This document shows positions 1-7,778 of a stretch of 49,047 bases of DNA, one piece after another. Every line of letters begins with the position of its first letter. Within the stretch, counting starts at the first letter, position 1. Source of the DNA: Gammaproteobacteria bacterium. Lineage in GTDB: Bacteria; Gemmatimonadota; Gemmatimonadetes; Longimicrobiales; Gaopeijiaceae. The stretch spans positions 1 through 49,047 of the forward strand of contig VXNP01000013.1 in assembly GCA_009840525.1 (NCBI GenBank), given 5' to 3'. A program made the translations under genes and the position numbers. The notes under the pieces were generated by a model that saw nothing but the letters and a program-made list of their open reading frames with translations, was not told where the DNA came from and did not search any database.

Positions 1-48
1 CCTCGTCGTGGTCGTGGGCCTCATCCTCGTCGTGGTCGTGGGCCTCAT
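1..48 (-). repeat. 24-bp tandem repeat encoding His/Asp-rich DEAHDHDE units
   Basis: Bases 1-24 and 25-48 are identical copies of a 24-bp unit, and the array may continue past the left edge. Read on the minus strand in the ZrgA-like frame, each unit encodes eight residues alternating His with Asp/Glu, a metal-chelating composition. The array is coding, so it is a protein-repeat expansion rather than an intergenic repeat. Confidence 0.85.
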
Positions 49-484
49 CCTCGTCAGGCTGCTGGTCCTCGCCGGCAGGGTCACCTTCTACACCTTCGGG
101 CGCGTGCACCTCCGCCGAGTCCAGCGTACACGTCGCTCCGTCCGGAAAGGCGATGAGACGACCGCCACCGGTTCGGAGCCTGTCGAGGGCCTCCGCTACG
201 GTGGCCCGCTCCTCCGCCGAGCGGGGGGCGCGCTCGAAGCCGAACACGGACTCCGCGGGGAGTTCCAAGTCGACGGTGAGCAGGGTGCCATCGACGGCCA
301 GACCCAGTCGAGCGATGCCATGTTCGTGGGCCCCAACCGTCCCCAACCGTTCGCCCTCGACCAGGGGAGGACCGGGAGACGCGGAGGATGAATCGCCGCA
401 TGCGACGCACAGCAGGAGACAGGGGATCGTCCACCCGACGAAGAGGGAGCGGACCTGGGGTCGATCGAGTGCAGGGTAGGTCAT
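1..484 (-). CDS. ZrgA/DUF2796-like zinc-binding lipoprotein (3' end beyond window)
   Basis: Reading the minus strand from the ATG at 482-484 gives 161 codons with no stop before the left edge, so the C-terminus is missing. The N-terminus has a hydrophobic segment ending in a Cys (LLLCVAC, about residue 29), a plausible but non-canonical lipobox. It is followed by AHEHGIARLGLAVDG and FGFERAPRSAEERA, which match the start of the DUF2796/ZrgA family (G-A-H-x-H-G and GFEHAP-type motifs). The visible C-terminal part is a His/Asp/Glu-rich stretch with repeated DEAHDHDE units, as in ZrgA, where such a loop binds zinc. Known role of the family: periplasmic zinc capture for an ABC importer. No ABC genes are visible here; they may lie further left. 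The divergent DUF3299 gene is a common companion. No clear Shine-Dalgarno precedes the ATG. Confidence 0.8.
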   Translation of the reverse strand, partial: MTYPALDRPQVRSLFVGWTIPCLLLCVACGDSSSASPGPPLVEGERLGTVGAHEHGIARLGLAVDGTLLTVDLELPAESVFGFERAPRSAEERATVAEALDRLRTGGGRLIAFPDGATCTLDSAEVHAPEGVEGDPAGEDQQPDEDEAHDHDEDEAHDHDE

Positions 485-531
485 GGCGAGTGAACCGGTG
501 AGGGTTGCGTCCGTTCCGCGCAGGTGCATTA

Positions 532-555
532 ATGATATTGTATTCTCGTTATCAT
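532..555. promoter_or_regulatory. AT-rich inverted repeat, putative Zur/Fur-type operator
   Basis: ATGATA at 532-537 is mirrored by TATCAT at 550-555, with a 12-bp spacer, inside an AT-rich island (about 527-557) in otherwise GC-rich DNA. It lies between the divergent ZrgA-like and DUF3299 genes. Half-sites of the form AATGATATT/CATGATAAC resemble the arms of Fur-family boxes, though the spacing is longer than the standard 19-23 bp Zur box. A weak promoter (TTGCGT at 505-510, AT-rich -10 near 528-534) would place the operator over the transcription start of the plus-strand gene. Regulator identity is inferred from the zinc-related neighbours. Confidence 0.45.
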
Positions 556-1116
556 GTCTTGGTTCCCGGAAGGGTGAGGATCCCTGTCAAGTTGCCGAAG
601 CGGCGCTCCCGATTCCCGATTCGCTGGACACCCCTCCAGTTCGCCCTGGTCATCATGGGCGGCTGGCTTGCGCTCACGTCGGGCCCCCGCTCCGTCCTGG
701 CCGATCGGAGCGATGGAGCGAGGATCCGCGCGGCCAGCGTCCCGGGGCACTCCATTGAGGTGAATTGGCAGCTGCTGGCCTCCCTGGATTATCGCACGGG
801 CGAGGTGTCCAGGGAACTCGAGTCGGTCGTGGGGCGAGGAGTGAAGGTGCCCGGATACATGGTCCCCCTGGAGGATTGGGCCGGCGAGGTCTCGGAGTTC
901 CTCCTGGTCCCGTACGTCGGGGCCTGCGTGCACACCCCGTCTCCGCCCCCGAACCAATTGGTCTACGTCAGGATGGAGAACGGTCGCCGCGTGCCCGTCT
1001 CCTTCTGGAATCCCGTCTGGATCCAAGGCACCCTGACCGTGGAGAAGACGACGAACCAGTACGGGTCGGTGTCCTTCAAGATGGCCGGCACCTCGGTTAC
1101 GCCCTACAGGTGGTGA
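532..1116 (+). CDS. DUF3299 family exported protein
   Basis: The body contains GVKVPGYMVPLE and FLLVPYVGACVHTPSPPPNQ, the hallmark region of DUF3299 (PF11736), a small periplasmic family often found beside DUF2796/ZrgA and metal ABC transporters. Biochemical function is unknown; a role in metal handling is inferred from context. The start is ambiguous. ATG 532 has an AGGTG five bases upstream but leaves a 30-residue charged leader. TTG 592 has GTGAGGA upstream and gives a textbook signal peptide (PKRRSRFPIR, then a hydrophobic core, cleavage near VLA). It would also leave the inverted repeat at 532-555 untranslated. TTG 592 may therefore be the true start. The C-terminus ends VTPYRW. Confidence 0.75.
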   Translation: MILYSRYHVLVPGRVRIPVKLPKRRSRFPIRWTPLQFALVIMGGWLALTSGPRSVLADRSDGARIRAASVPGHSIEVNWQLLASLDYRTGEVSRELESVVGRGVKVPGYMVPLEDWAGEVSEFLLVPYVGACVHTPSPPPNQLVYVRMENGRRVPVSFWNPVWIQGTLTVEKTTNQYGSVSFKMAGTSVTPYRW

Positions 1117-1339
1117 CGAGCCGCAGCCCTGCTGCCATCCCAGGCTTAGTCTCCGTTTGGATGGGGGCTGGCGCCGCACAGCGGGTCGACGTCCAACCCT
1201 GACGTTACGTAAGGGTAGTCCGCGCCCCACGGGCATCCAGGATCCATTGCCGCGCGCACCGCTGGATCGTGCGGCCCCGCGAACCAGCTCCATCGCCGGC
1301 CGGCTGGCAGATTACCTCCGTCCGGGAATAACTTGGTGC

Positions 1340-2431
1340 ATGCCTGACGACATCACCTCCACAGGATCATCCGCCTTCGCCCGCAGGGGGCGCCGTTCGC
1401 CCGCGACCCAGGAGACCCACGATGGGCGTCCGTCGGCACACGACGTCCCGGTGCCGCCCAACCAGACGGCGCACTCCGAACTCCACCCCTGGAACCCGGG
1501 GACACCCCTCGAACTCGACTGGCTGCGCCATCTGCGTGTGAACCGGAGCGCCGCGGAGAGGCGCGCCGCTTCCCTGCCCGGACGCCGGAGCGTGAAGCGC
1601 GAGTGGCAGGCGGCGTGGCTCCTGCGCGCGGTGACCTGCATCGACCTCACCACGCTCGCTGGCGATGATACCCCCGGGCGCGTGCGCAGGCTATGCGGCA
1701 AGGCCCGAAATCCCGTGCGGGCCGACCTGCTCGAAGCGGCGGGTGCGTCCGGGCTGCCCATCCAGGTCGCTTCCGTGTGCGTCTACCCGAGCATGGTCGC
1801 CACCGCAGTCGAGGCGCTTGCCGAGTCCGGCATCCCCGTGGCGGCCGTCGCCGCAGGCTTTCCCGCCGGCCAGACGCCCTTCCCGGCGCAGCTCGACGAG
1901 ATCCGGACGGCCGTGGCGGCCGGCGCCTCCGAGATCGATATCGTCATCAGCCGCGAGCACGTGCTGCGCGGGCGCTGGGGCGATCTCTACGACGAGGTCG
2001 GCGCCTTCCGCGAGGCGGCCCGGGGCGCCCACCTCAAGACCATCATCGCCACCGGCGAACTCGCAACCCTCACCAACGTAGCGCGCGCGAGCCTGGTGTG
2101 CATGATGGCCGGGGCCGACTTCATCAAGACCTCCACGGGGAAGGAGAAGGTCAACGCCACCCTGCCCGTCGGCCTCACCATGGTGCGCCAGATCCGCGCC
2201 TGGCGCGAGCGCACCGGCTATCGCGTGGGGTTCAAGCCCGCCGGCGGCATCGGCACCGCGAAGCAGGCGCTGGTCTGGCTGGTGCTCATGCGCGAGGAGG
2301 TGGGACCCCGCTGGATGCAGGCCGGGCTCTTCCGCTTCGGCGCCAGTTCCCTGCTGGGCGACATCGAACGCCAGATCGAGCACTACGTCACGGGCCGCTA
2401 TTCCGCCACCCACCGGCATCCCACCGCCTGA
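1340..2431 (+). CDS. deoC: Deoxyribose-phosphate aldolase (DERA)
   Basis: Class I aldolase splitting 2-deoxyribose-5-phosphate into glyceraldehyde-3-phosphate and acetaldehyde in the cytoplasm. The 363-residue product carries the three catalytic elements: Asp200 in SEIDIVIS, the Schiff-base Lys263 in ADFIKTSTGKEK, and the assisting Lys299 in VGFKPAGGIG. The first 90 or so residues are an extension absent from the 250-residue E. coli enzyme; longer bacterial and animal-type DERAs of 310-360 residues are known. The ATG at 1340 was chosen because upstream in-frame codons encode arginine/proline-rich, non-conserved sequence. The next gene, an ALDH16-type dehydrogenase, starts 14 bases after the stop and could oxidise the aldehyde product. 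No good ribosome binding site is visible. Confidence 0.93.
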   Translation: MPDDITSTGSSAFARRGRRSPATQETHDGRPSAHDVPVPPNQTAHSELHPWNPGTPLELDWLRHLRVNRSAAERRAASLPGRRSVKREWQAAWLLRAVTCIDLTTLAGDDTPGRVRRLCGKARNPVRADLLEAAGASGLPIQVASVCVYPSMVATAVEALAESGIPVAAVAAGFPAGQTPFPAQLDEIRTAVAAGASEIDIVISREHVLRGRWGDLYDEVGAFREAARGAHLKTIIATGELATLTNVARASLVCMMAGADFIKTSTGKEKVNATLPVGLTMVRQIRAWRERTGYRVGFKPAGGIGTAKQALVWLVLMREEVGPRWMQAGLFRFGASSLLGDIERQIEHYVTGRYSATHRHPTA

Positions 2432-2445
2432 GCGAGCCCCGCGAC

Positions 2446-4902
2446 ATGCCGCAAACCTCCGAGATCTTCGAGACCCTCGAATACGGGCCGGCGCCTGAAA
2501 GCGCGGAGCGCGCGCGAGCCTGGCTTGACGAGCGCGGACGCTCCTTCGGCCTGTTCATCGGCGGCGACTGGGTCGAAGGCGCGGGTGCGGAAGCGTTCGA
2601 CACCGTCAACCCGGCGAACGGGACGGCGCTCGCGCGCATTACACAAGGAGGCTCCGAGGATGTCGACCGAGCCGTGCGCGCCGCCCGCGCCGCGCAGGAG
2701 CCATGGGCGCGGCTCGGCGGTCACGCCCGCGCCCGCTTCCTTTACGCGCTGGCCCGCCGCATCCACCGGCATGCGCGCCTCTTCTCGGTGCTGGAGACGC
2801 TGGACAACGGCAAGCCCGTGCGCGAATCGCGCGACATCGACATCCCGCTCGTGGTGCGCCACTTCTATCACCACGCGGGATGGGCGCAACTGATGGACGC
2901 GGAGTTCCCGGACCAGGTCCCCGTTGGCGTCGCCGGCCAGATCATCCCCTGGAACTTCCCGCTGCTGATGCTGGCGTGGAAGATCGCGCCAGCGCTGGCC
3001 ACCGGGAACACGGTGGTGCTCAAGCCCGCCGAGTTCACGTCCCTCACCGCGCTGCTGTTCGCCGAAATCTGCCGCGAGACGGAACTGCCCTCCGGGGTCG
3101 TGAACGTGGTGACGGGGGACGGGCGCACCGGCAAGGAACTGGTGGCGCATCCCGACGTCGACAAGATCGCGTTCACCGGGTCGACGGAGGTAGGGCGCCT
3201 CATCCGCAGCCGGACCGCGGGCAGCGGCAAGCGTCTCTCACTCGAGTTGGGGGGGAAGTCGCCCTTCATCGTCTACGAGGACGCGGACCTGGACGGCGTG
3301 GTCGAGGGGGTCGTCGACGCCATCTGGTTCAACCAGGGACAGGTGTGCTGTGCGGGTTCGCGGATTCTGGTTCAGGAGGGCGTCGCAGAGGCCTTGGAGC
3401 GCAAGCTCAAGGCGCGCATGGAGATGCTGCGCATGGGCGATCCGCTGGACAAGGCCGTGGACATGGGCGCCATCATCGCACCCGTGCAGCTTGAGAAGAT
3501 CCGGCGGCTGGTGGACGAAGGCCGGCGGGACGGCGCCCACGTCTGGCAGCCGTCGTGGAGCACGCCGGCGGAGGGATACTTCTACCCGCCGACGTTGTGC
3601 ACCCGGGTGGCGCCCGCGTCCGCCATCGCGCAGGTCGAGATCTTCGGGCCGGTGGTGGTGATGATGACCTTCCGCACCCCGGAGGAGTCCGTTCGGCTCG
3701 CCAACGACACCCGCTACGGGCTCGCCGCAAGCATCTGGAGCGAGAACATCAACCTGGCGCTCGACGTCGCGCCGAAGGTGAAGACGGGCACGGTGTGGAT
3801 CAACTGCACCAACGTCTTCGACGCGGCATCCGGGTTCGGCGGCTACCGCGAGAGCGGTTTCGGGCGCGAGGGTGGACGCGAGGGGCTCCACGAGTACCTC
3901 CAGCCCGCGTGGCAGGCGCGCGACGGGGCATCGACAAGGGAGAACGTCGGTGCCGTCCCGCAAATCGTCGCGGACGAATCCGTGTCGTCGGAGGATGGGC
4001 TGCCGGGCCCGCTGCGGGAGGACAACCGGTCACCCCTTGCAGGCGACGCGATGCCGCGAGTAGACCGCACCACCAGGATGTACATCGGCGGCCGCCAGGC
4101 GCGGCCCGACGGCGGCTACACGATGCTCGTCCGCGGGGCCTCGGGCGAGGTGGTGGGGGAAGTGGGCCGCGGCAACCGCAAGGACATCCGCAATGCGGTC
4201 GAGGCGGCGCGGCGCGCCGGCGGATGGGCCGACCGAACGGCGCACAACCGCGCGCAGATCCTCTACTTCATTGCCGAGAACCTCGCCGTGCGCGCATCCG
4301 AGTTCGCGGCCCGCATCCGGTCGCTGACCGGCGAGAGCCATGGGCGCGCGTCCGAGGAGGTCGATCTCTCGATCCGGCGGCTCTTCAGCTACGCGGCGCA
4401 CGCGGACAAGTGGGACGGAGACGTGCACCGCACACCCTACCGCAACGTCACCCTCGCCATGCCGGAAAGCCTGGGGGTGGTCGGAATCGTGTGCCCGGAA
4501 CGCAATCCCCTGCTGGGCTTCGTCTCGCTGATCGCACCCGCCATCGCAACCGGCAACACAGTGGTCGGCGTTCCCTCCGAACGCTGGCCGCTCTCCGCCA
4601 CCGACCTCTGCCAGGTTCTGGACACTTCCGATCTGCCCGGCGGGGTGGTCAACGTCGTCACGGGCGAGCATGCGGAGCTGACGCCGGTGCTGGCCGCGCA
4701 CGACGACGTGGACGCCATCTGGTACTTCGGCGCGGATTTCGGGGTGGAGGAGGTCGAGCGCCTCTCGACGGGCAACATGAAGCAGACCTGGACGGAAGCC
4801 GGCCTGATCCGACGATGGCGCACGCGCGAGCAGGGGGAAGGCGACGAATTCCTGCGCCGGGCGACGCAGGTCAAGAACATCTGGATACCATACGGGGAGT
4901 AG
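2446..4902 (+). CDS. ALDH16-like aldehyde dehydrogenase with a second, inactive ALDH domain
   Basis: The 818-residue product has two ALDH-superfamily modules. Residues 35-485 form a complete domain with PWNFP (Asn170), ELGGKSP (Glu267) and NQGQVCCAGS (catalytic Cys301). Residues 500-818 restart the fold (MYIGGRQARPDGGYTMLV, then GVVGIVCPERNPLL and ATGNTV) but lack the catalytic Glu and the GQxC cysteine, and are shortened before the tail QVKNIWIPYG. This full-plus-degenerate layout and total length are those of ALDH16, whose bacterial members keep the N-terminal active site. NAD(P)-dependent oxidation of an aldehyde to an acid is expected; the substrate is unknown. It follows deoC by 14 bases, so acetaldehyde or a deoxyribose-derived aldehyde is a reasonable guess. 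Confidence 0.9.
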   Translation: MPQTSEIFETLEYGPAPESAERARAWLDERGRSFGLFIGGDWVEGAGAEAFDTVNPANGTALARITQGGSEDVDRAVRAARAAQEPWARLGGHARARFLYALARRIHRHARLFSVLETLDNGKPVRESRDIDIPLVVRHFYHHAGWAQLMDAEFPDQVPVGVAGQIIPWNFPLLMLAWKIAPALATGNTVVLKPAEFTSLTALLFAEICRETELPSGVVNVVTGDGRTGKELVAHPDVDKIAFTGSTEVGRLIRSRTAGSGKRLSLELGGKSPFIVYEDADLDGVVEGVVDAIWFNQGQVCCAGSRILVQEGVAEALERKLKARMEMLRMGDPLDKAVDMGAIIAPVQLEKIRRLVDEGRRDGAHVWQPSWSTPAEGYFYPPTLCTRVAPASAIAQVEIFGPVVVMMTFRTPEESVRLANDTRYGLAASIWSENINLALDVAPKVKTGTVWINCTNVFDAASGFGGYRESGFGREGGREGLHEYLQPAWQARDGASTRENVGAVPQIVADESVSSEDGLPGPLREDNRSPLAGDAMPRVDRTTRMYIGGRQARPDGGYTMLVRGASGEVVGEVGRGNRKDIRNAVEAARRAGGWADRTAHNRAQILYFIAENLAVRASEFAARIRSLTGESHGRASEEVDLSIRRLFSYAAHADKWDGDVHRTPYRNVTLAMPESLGVVGIVCPERNPLLGFVSLIAPAIATGNTVVGVPSERWPLSATDLCQVLDTSDLPGGVVNVVTGEHAELTPVLAAHDDVDAIWYFGADFGVEEVERLSTGNMKQTWTEAGLIRRWRTREQGEGDEFLRRATQVKNIWIPYGE

Positions 4903-4910
4903 ATCCCCCC

Positions 4911-4924
4911 GCCCGGCCCCGGGC
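4911..4924. terminator. GC hairpin between convergent genes
   Basis: GCCCGG at 4911-4916 and CCGGGC at 4919-4924 form a six-base-pair stem just after the ALDH stop and six bases before the end of the opposing lipoprotein gene. There is no U-tract on either strand, so factor-independent termination is uncertain. Confidence 0.3.
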
Positions 4925-4929
4925 TGCCG

Positions 4930-5367
4930 CTAGTTGAAGGTGTAGGTGCAGACCAGCTCGGGGACCTGGTCCGACAAGACGGATGCGACCTCGCAGATCG
5001 CCTCGTCGCGCACGAACAACTGCAGGCTCACCTGGGGCATCGCCTCCGTCTCCGGAGGTCGGCCGACGCTCACGAAAATGCGGGCCCCGCCGCCCAGCTC
5101 GAGATCTGCCCGGTAACCCGGATCGACGGTTGAAGTGTCGGCCGAAACAACCTCTTCCCGGCGGTTGCCGAAGTTGTCCCAGATGTAGACGAACTGGTTC
5201 GACGTGACCAGGGTCAGGGGACCCGGGCCCGGGCCGCCGACAACGATGCTTGCGGTCGTGGGGGCTTCGGTGGGTCCGTCCAGGATGGAGCAGGCCGTTA
5301 GGGCCGACACGCCGGCGACCATCGCGAACCATCTCATCCGCACCCGCTTTGCGGAGTATGCACTCAT
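4930..5367 (-). CDS. Small hypothetical lipoprotein
   Basis: The 145-residue product begins with a lipoprotein signal: basic residues, a hydrophobic core and the lipobox LTAC at about residue 26, then a Pro/Thr/Gly-rich linker. The rest looks like a small beta-sandwich domain (SIVVGGPGPGPLTLVTSNQF, a YIWDNFGNR stretch, DLELGGGARIFVSVG) with two later cysteines in AICEV and ELVCTY. I recognise no named family. The start is firm: ATG 5365-5367 has GAGGTGA six bases upstream. It is transcribed alone, with RidA ending 123 bases upstream on the same strand. Confidence 0.75.
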   Translation of the reverse strand: MSAYSAKRVRMRWFAMVAGVSALTACSILDGPTEAPTTASIVVGGPGPGPLTLVTSNQFVYIWDNFGNRREEVVSADTSTVDPGYRADLELGGGARIFVSVGRPPETEAMPQVSLQLFVRDEAICEVASVLSDQVPELVCTYTFN

Positions 5368-5490
5368 GGAATCACCTCATTGCAGGAGAGCCGCGACGCG
5401 CGCGGGCACAATCGGGGTGGTACGCACACCACCACCTTAATCGTGTCGGATTCGACAGGGCTCCGCCAGTGCGCCGGGGAGCAGCTTCCC

Positions 5491-5877
5491 TCAGGGAAGC
5501 AGCGCGATGGCGTCGATCTCGACGCTCACGTTCCTGGGGAGCGCGCCCGCCTGCACGGTCGAGCGCGCGGGACGGTGGTCGCCGAAGTGCTCGGCGTAGA
5601 CTTCGTTCATGGCGGCGAACTCGCCCATGTCCGCGAGGAAGACGGTTGTCTTGACGACGGTTGAAAGCGACGCGCCGGAGGCCTCCAGCACGGCTGCCAG
5701 GTTGCGCAGCACCTGATGCGTCTGTTCCTGGATATCGCCCCTCAGCAACTCGCCCGTTGACGGGACCAGCGGGATCTGCCCGGAGGCGAAGAGAAGCCCT
5801 CGCGCGGCGATCGCCTGGGAGTAGGGACCGATGGCCCTGGGGGCGCTGTCCGTGTGCACGACCGTTGTTTCGCTCAT
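5491..5877 (-). CDS. ridA: RidA family enamine/imine deaminase
   Basis: The 128-residue product is a full-length RidA/YjgF/UK114 protein: AIGPYSQAI near the start, FASGQIPL, and the C-terminal PARSTVQ with the Arg that anchors the substrate carboxylate, then EIDAIALLP. RidA trimers hydrolyse reactive enamines such as 2-aminoacrylate, released by PLP enzymes acting on serine or threonine, to the keto acid and ammonia. It begins six bases after the stop of the upstream fold-type III PLP enzyme, so the two are probably co-transcribed. This placement suggests that the PLP enzyme produces an enamine. Confidence 0.93.
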   Translation of the reverse strand: MSETTVVHTDSAPRAIGPYSQAIAARGLLFASGQIPLVPSTGELLRGDIQEQTHQVLRNLAAVLEASGASLSTVVKTTVFLADMGEFAAMNEVYAEHFGDHRPARSTVQAGALPRNVSVEIDAIALLP

Positions 5878-5883
5878 CTGGTG

Positions 5884-7011
5884 TCAGACTCCGTGGCTGA
5901 GTTGTTCGGGGGATGCGACCCGTCCTCTTCCTTCGATGGGCCAGGTTTCGCAGCGGTCTCCTTCGTGTGCGATGACGCGGTCCTGCAGGTTCACCGAGAC
6001 GCAGACGTGGTTCGGCAGCAGCCGCACCAGCTCGCCCACCCGCGGGCGCCAGTCCGTGCCCGTGATGTCCAGCACGCCGTGCTCTTCCGAGAGGGCGACC
6101 ACGCGCACCTCCGGCCGCCCGGCCAGGGCGGCGTATCCGGTGCCGGCGGTGCCGTGCAGTTCCTTTGAGAGCGCTTTGGAGCCCGCGTCCACCACCGCCC
6201 GCCCTGGGACTGCGGTGCTCACCACCGTGGCGAGGATCGAGTAGGCGCACTCGCGGCCGCGGGCCACGCCCATGCCGGTCATGTCGAGGTCGTTGTAGAT
6301 GACGGTGCCCGCCCGCACCTCCGTCAGACGGGGAAGAAGGTGACTGTGCCAGAGCGTGGGGCTCGACCCGCCGCTGACGACCTCGGGCGCGAGCCCGGCC
6401 CCGTCGAGCGTCGCACAGCAGGATTCGAGCCGCTCCGCGAGCGCACCGATCGCCTGCTCCTGCTCCGACAAATGCGTGCGGATGTGCCCCGGGTAGAACA
6501 TGATGCCCCGGTACTCCAGACCCTCCGTGTCGCGGGCGAGCGCCGCCAGCAGGCCGGCCTCCCGCGCCGTCTGCACCCCCGTTCGTCCCAGCCCCACATC
6601 CACCTCGACCAGGACACCTATCGCCCTTGCAGCCGCGCGCGCGGCCTCTGCCAGGCCCCGCAGCGCCACCTCCGAATCCAGGGCCACGGTCAGCGCGACC
6701 CGCTCGGGAAGGGCCATCAGCCGATTCAGCTTCCTCTTTCCCAGGAGCGGATAGGCGAGCAGCAGATCATCGCAGACCCGAGCCATGACCTCGGCCTCGT
6801 GCGGCGTGGCCACGGTGAGCCCCCGCGCACCGGCCTCCAGCTGGATGCGGGCGAGCGCGAGGCTCTTGTGGGTCTTTACGTGCGGGCGCCAGGCGATTCC
6901 GTGGCGCTCCGTGTAGGCGGCCACCCTGGCCGCGTTCGCTCGCGCCCTCGCCAGGTCCACGAGGGCGACAGGGGTCTCCGCGTCCGAGAGACCGGCGGGG
7001 ATTACGCTCAA
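5884..7011 (-). CDS. D-threonine aldolase / D-serine dehydratase-like PLP enzyme
   Basis: This 375-residue fold-type III PLP enzyme has an alanine-racemase-like barrel and a C-terminal D-serine-dehydratase-like domain. RPHVKTHKS (residues 42-50) carries the PLP lysine, Lys46. LPNHVC near the end supplies the metal ligands His335 and Cys337 used by both D-threonine aldolases and zinc-dependent D-serine dehydratases. The sequence alone does not separate these activities. The downstream RidA gene favours a dehydratase releasing aminoacrylate, which is inference. The start is TTG 7009-7011, overlapping the TGA of the upstream TlpA gene, with GGAGGCGG nearby inside that gene, so translation is probably coupled. 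Confidence 0.88.
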   Translation of the reverse strand: MSVIPAGLSDAETPVALVDLARARANAARVAAYTERHGIAWRPHVKTHKSLALARIQLEAGARGLTVATPHEAEVMARVCDDLLLAYPLLGKRKLNRLMALPERVALTVALDSEVALRGLAEAARAAARAIGVLVEVDVGLGRTGVQTAREAGLLAALARDTEGLEYRGIMFYPGHIRTHLSEQEQAIGALAERLESCCATLDGAGLAPEVVSGGSSPTLWHSHLLPRLTEVRAGTVIYNDLDMTGMGVARGRECAYSILATVVSTAVPGRAVVDAGSKALSKELHGTAGTGYAALAGRPEVRVVALSEEHGVLDITGTDWRPRVGELVRLLPNHVCVSVNLQDRVIAHEGDRCETWPIEGRGRVASPEQLSHGV

Positions 7012-7595
7012 CCGAGGGCCGCCTCCAGGGCGTCGAAGAACGCCCGGTCTTCCTCGGACACCGGACCGACACGCACGAAGCGGATCGTGCCTTCCCGGTC
7101 GACCAGATAGGTGGCCGGGAGACCGACGGCGCGGAACGCGTCCATCGAACGCATCTCCGGATCATGCAGGATCGTGTAGGTCACGCCGTACTCGCCGGCA
7201 AACTCGCGCACCACATCCTCGAATCCGGCGTCGTCCACGGAGATGCCCACGATCTCGAAGCCCCGCTCGCGGTGCTCGTCGTAGAGCGACTGCAGGAAGG
7301 GCGTCTCGAATCGGCAGGGCGCACACCAGGTGGCCCAGAGGTTGACCAGCAGGACCTGGCCGCGCAGGTCGGAGAGCGCTACCGCGTCGCCGTTCAGGGT
7401 GGCGGCCCGCACATCGGGCACCGGGTCCCCTGCCACCGGAGGTCGATCGACCGGCGCGCACGCCGTGCCGAGCCAGAGGATGGCCAGGGCTGCCCGAAAC
7501 GGACGGGGGGCCGGTCCTGCCGGGCTGAACCATCGGATGAGAGAACTGATGTCCCGGCTCCTGGTTCGCGGTTCGCGGGAAGATGCGTAGCGCAA
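7008..7595 (-). CDS. TlpA-like thioredoxin-fold lipoprotein
   Basis: The 195-residue product has a hydrophobic segment with lipobox LGTAC (Cys46), then a TlpA/AhpC-TSA thioredoxin domain with the active-site pair Cys91-Cys94 in WATWCAPC, followed by GISVDD, the cis-Pro region VGLPATYLVD and G-T-I-R-F. It is expected to be membrane-anchored in the periplasm and to reduce or exchange disulfides, for example in cytochrome maturation or stress defence. The N-terminal region before the hydrophobic core is long (30 residues) and no better in-frame start is visible. It is the first gene of a three-gene minus-strand operon with the PLP enzyme and RidA. Confidence 0.88.
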   Translation of the reverse strand: MRYASSREPRTRSRDISSLIRWFSPAGPAPRPFRAALAILWLGTACAPVDRPPVAGDPVPDVRAATLNGDAVALSDLRGQVLLVNLWATWCAPCRFETPFLQSLYDEHRERGFEIVGISVDDAGFEDVVREFAGEYGVTYTILHDPEMRSMDAFRAVGLPATYLVDREGTIRFVRVGPVSEEDRAFFDALEAALG

Positions 7596-7778
7596 TCACG
7601 GGCGCGGGCCATAAGTTCAACTTCCGTCCCCGTGACCGCAACGATGCCGCTCGCAGCGCCCGCGAGCGCGCGCGGACCTTACCCCCCAAGCACCGTGTAC
7701 TGACGCCATCATCCGCTACGCTCGCCCACGCCTCCAGTCAGCATCCGGCTGCGCGACGACATACGCCAAGGTCAGGCC

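Noticed and set aside
1..48. Possible CRISPR-like or intergenic repeats at the left edge
   Set aside because: Units are directly adjacent with no spacers and are in frame within a ZrgA-like gene.
505..531. TTG 505 as start of the DUF3299 gene
   Set aside because: It overlaps a possible -35 hexamer and adds residues without signal-peptide character; ATG 532 or TTG 592 are better.
5416..5433. GGTGGT/ACCACC hairpin between ridA and the small lipoprotein
   Set aside because: Six pairs with no U-tract on the minus strand; could be a weak terminator but is not distinctive in GC-rich sequence.
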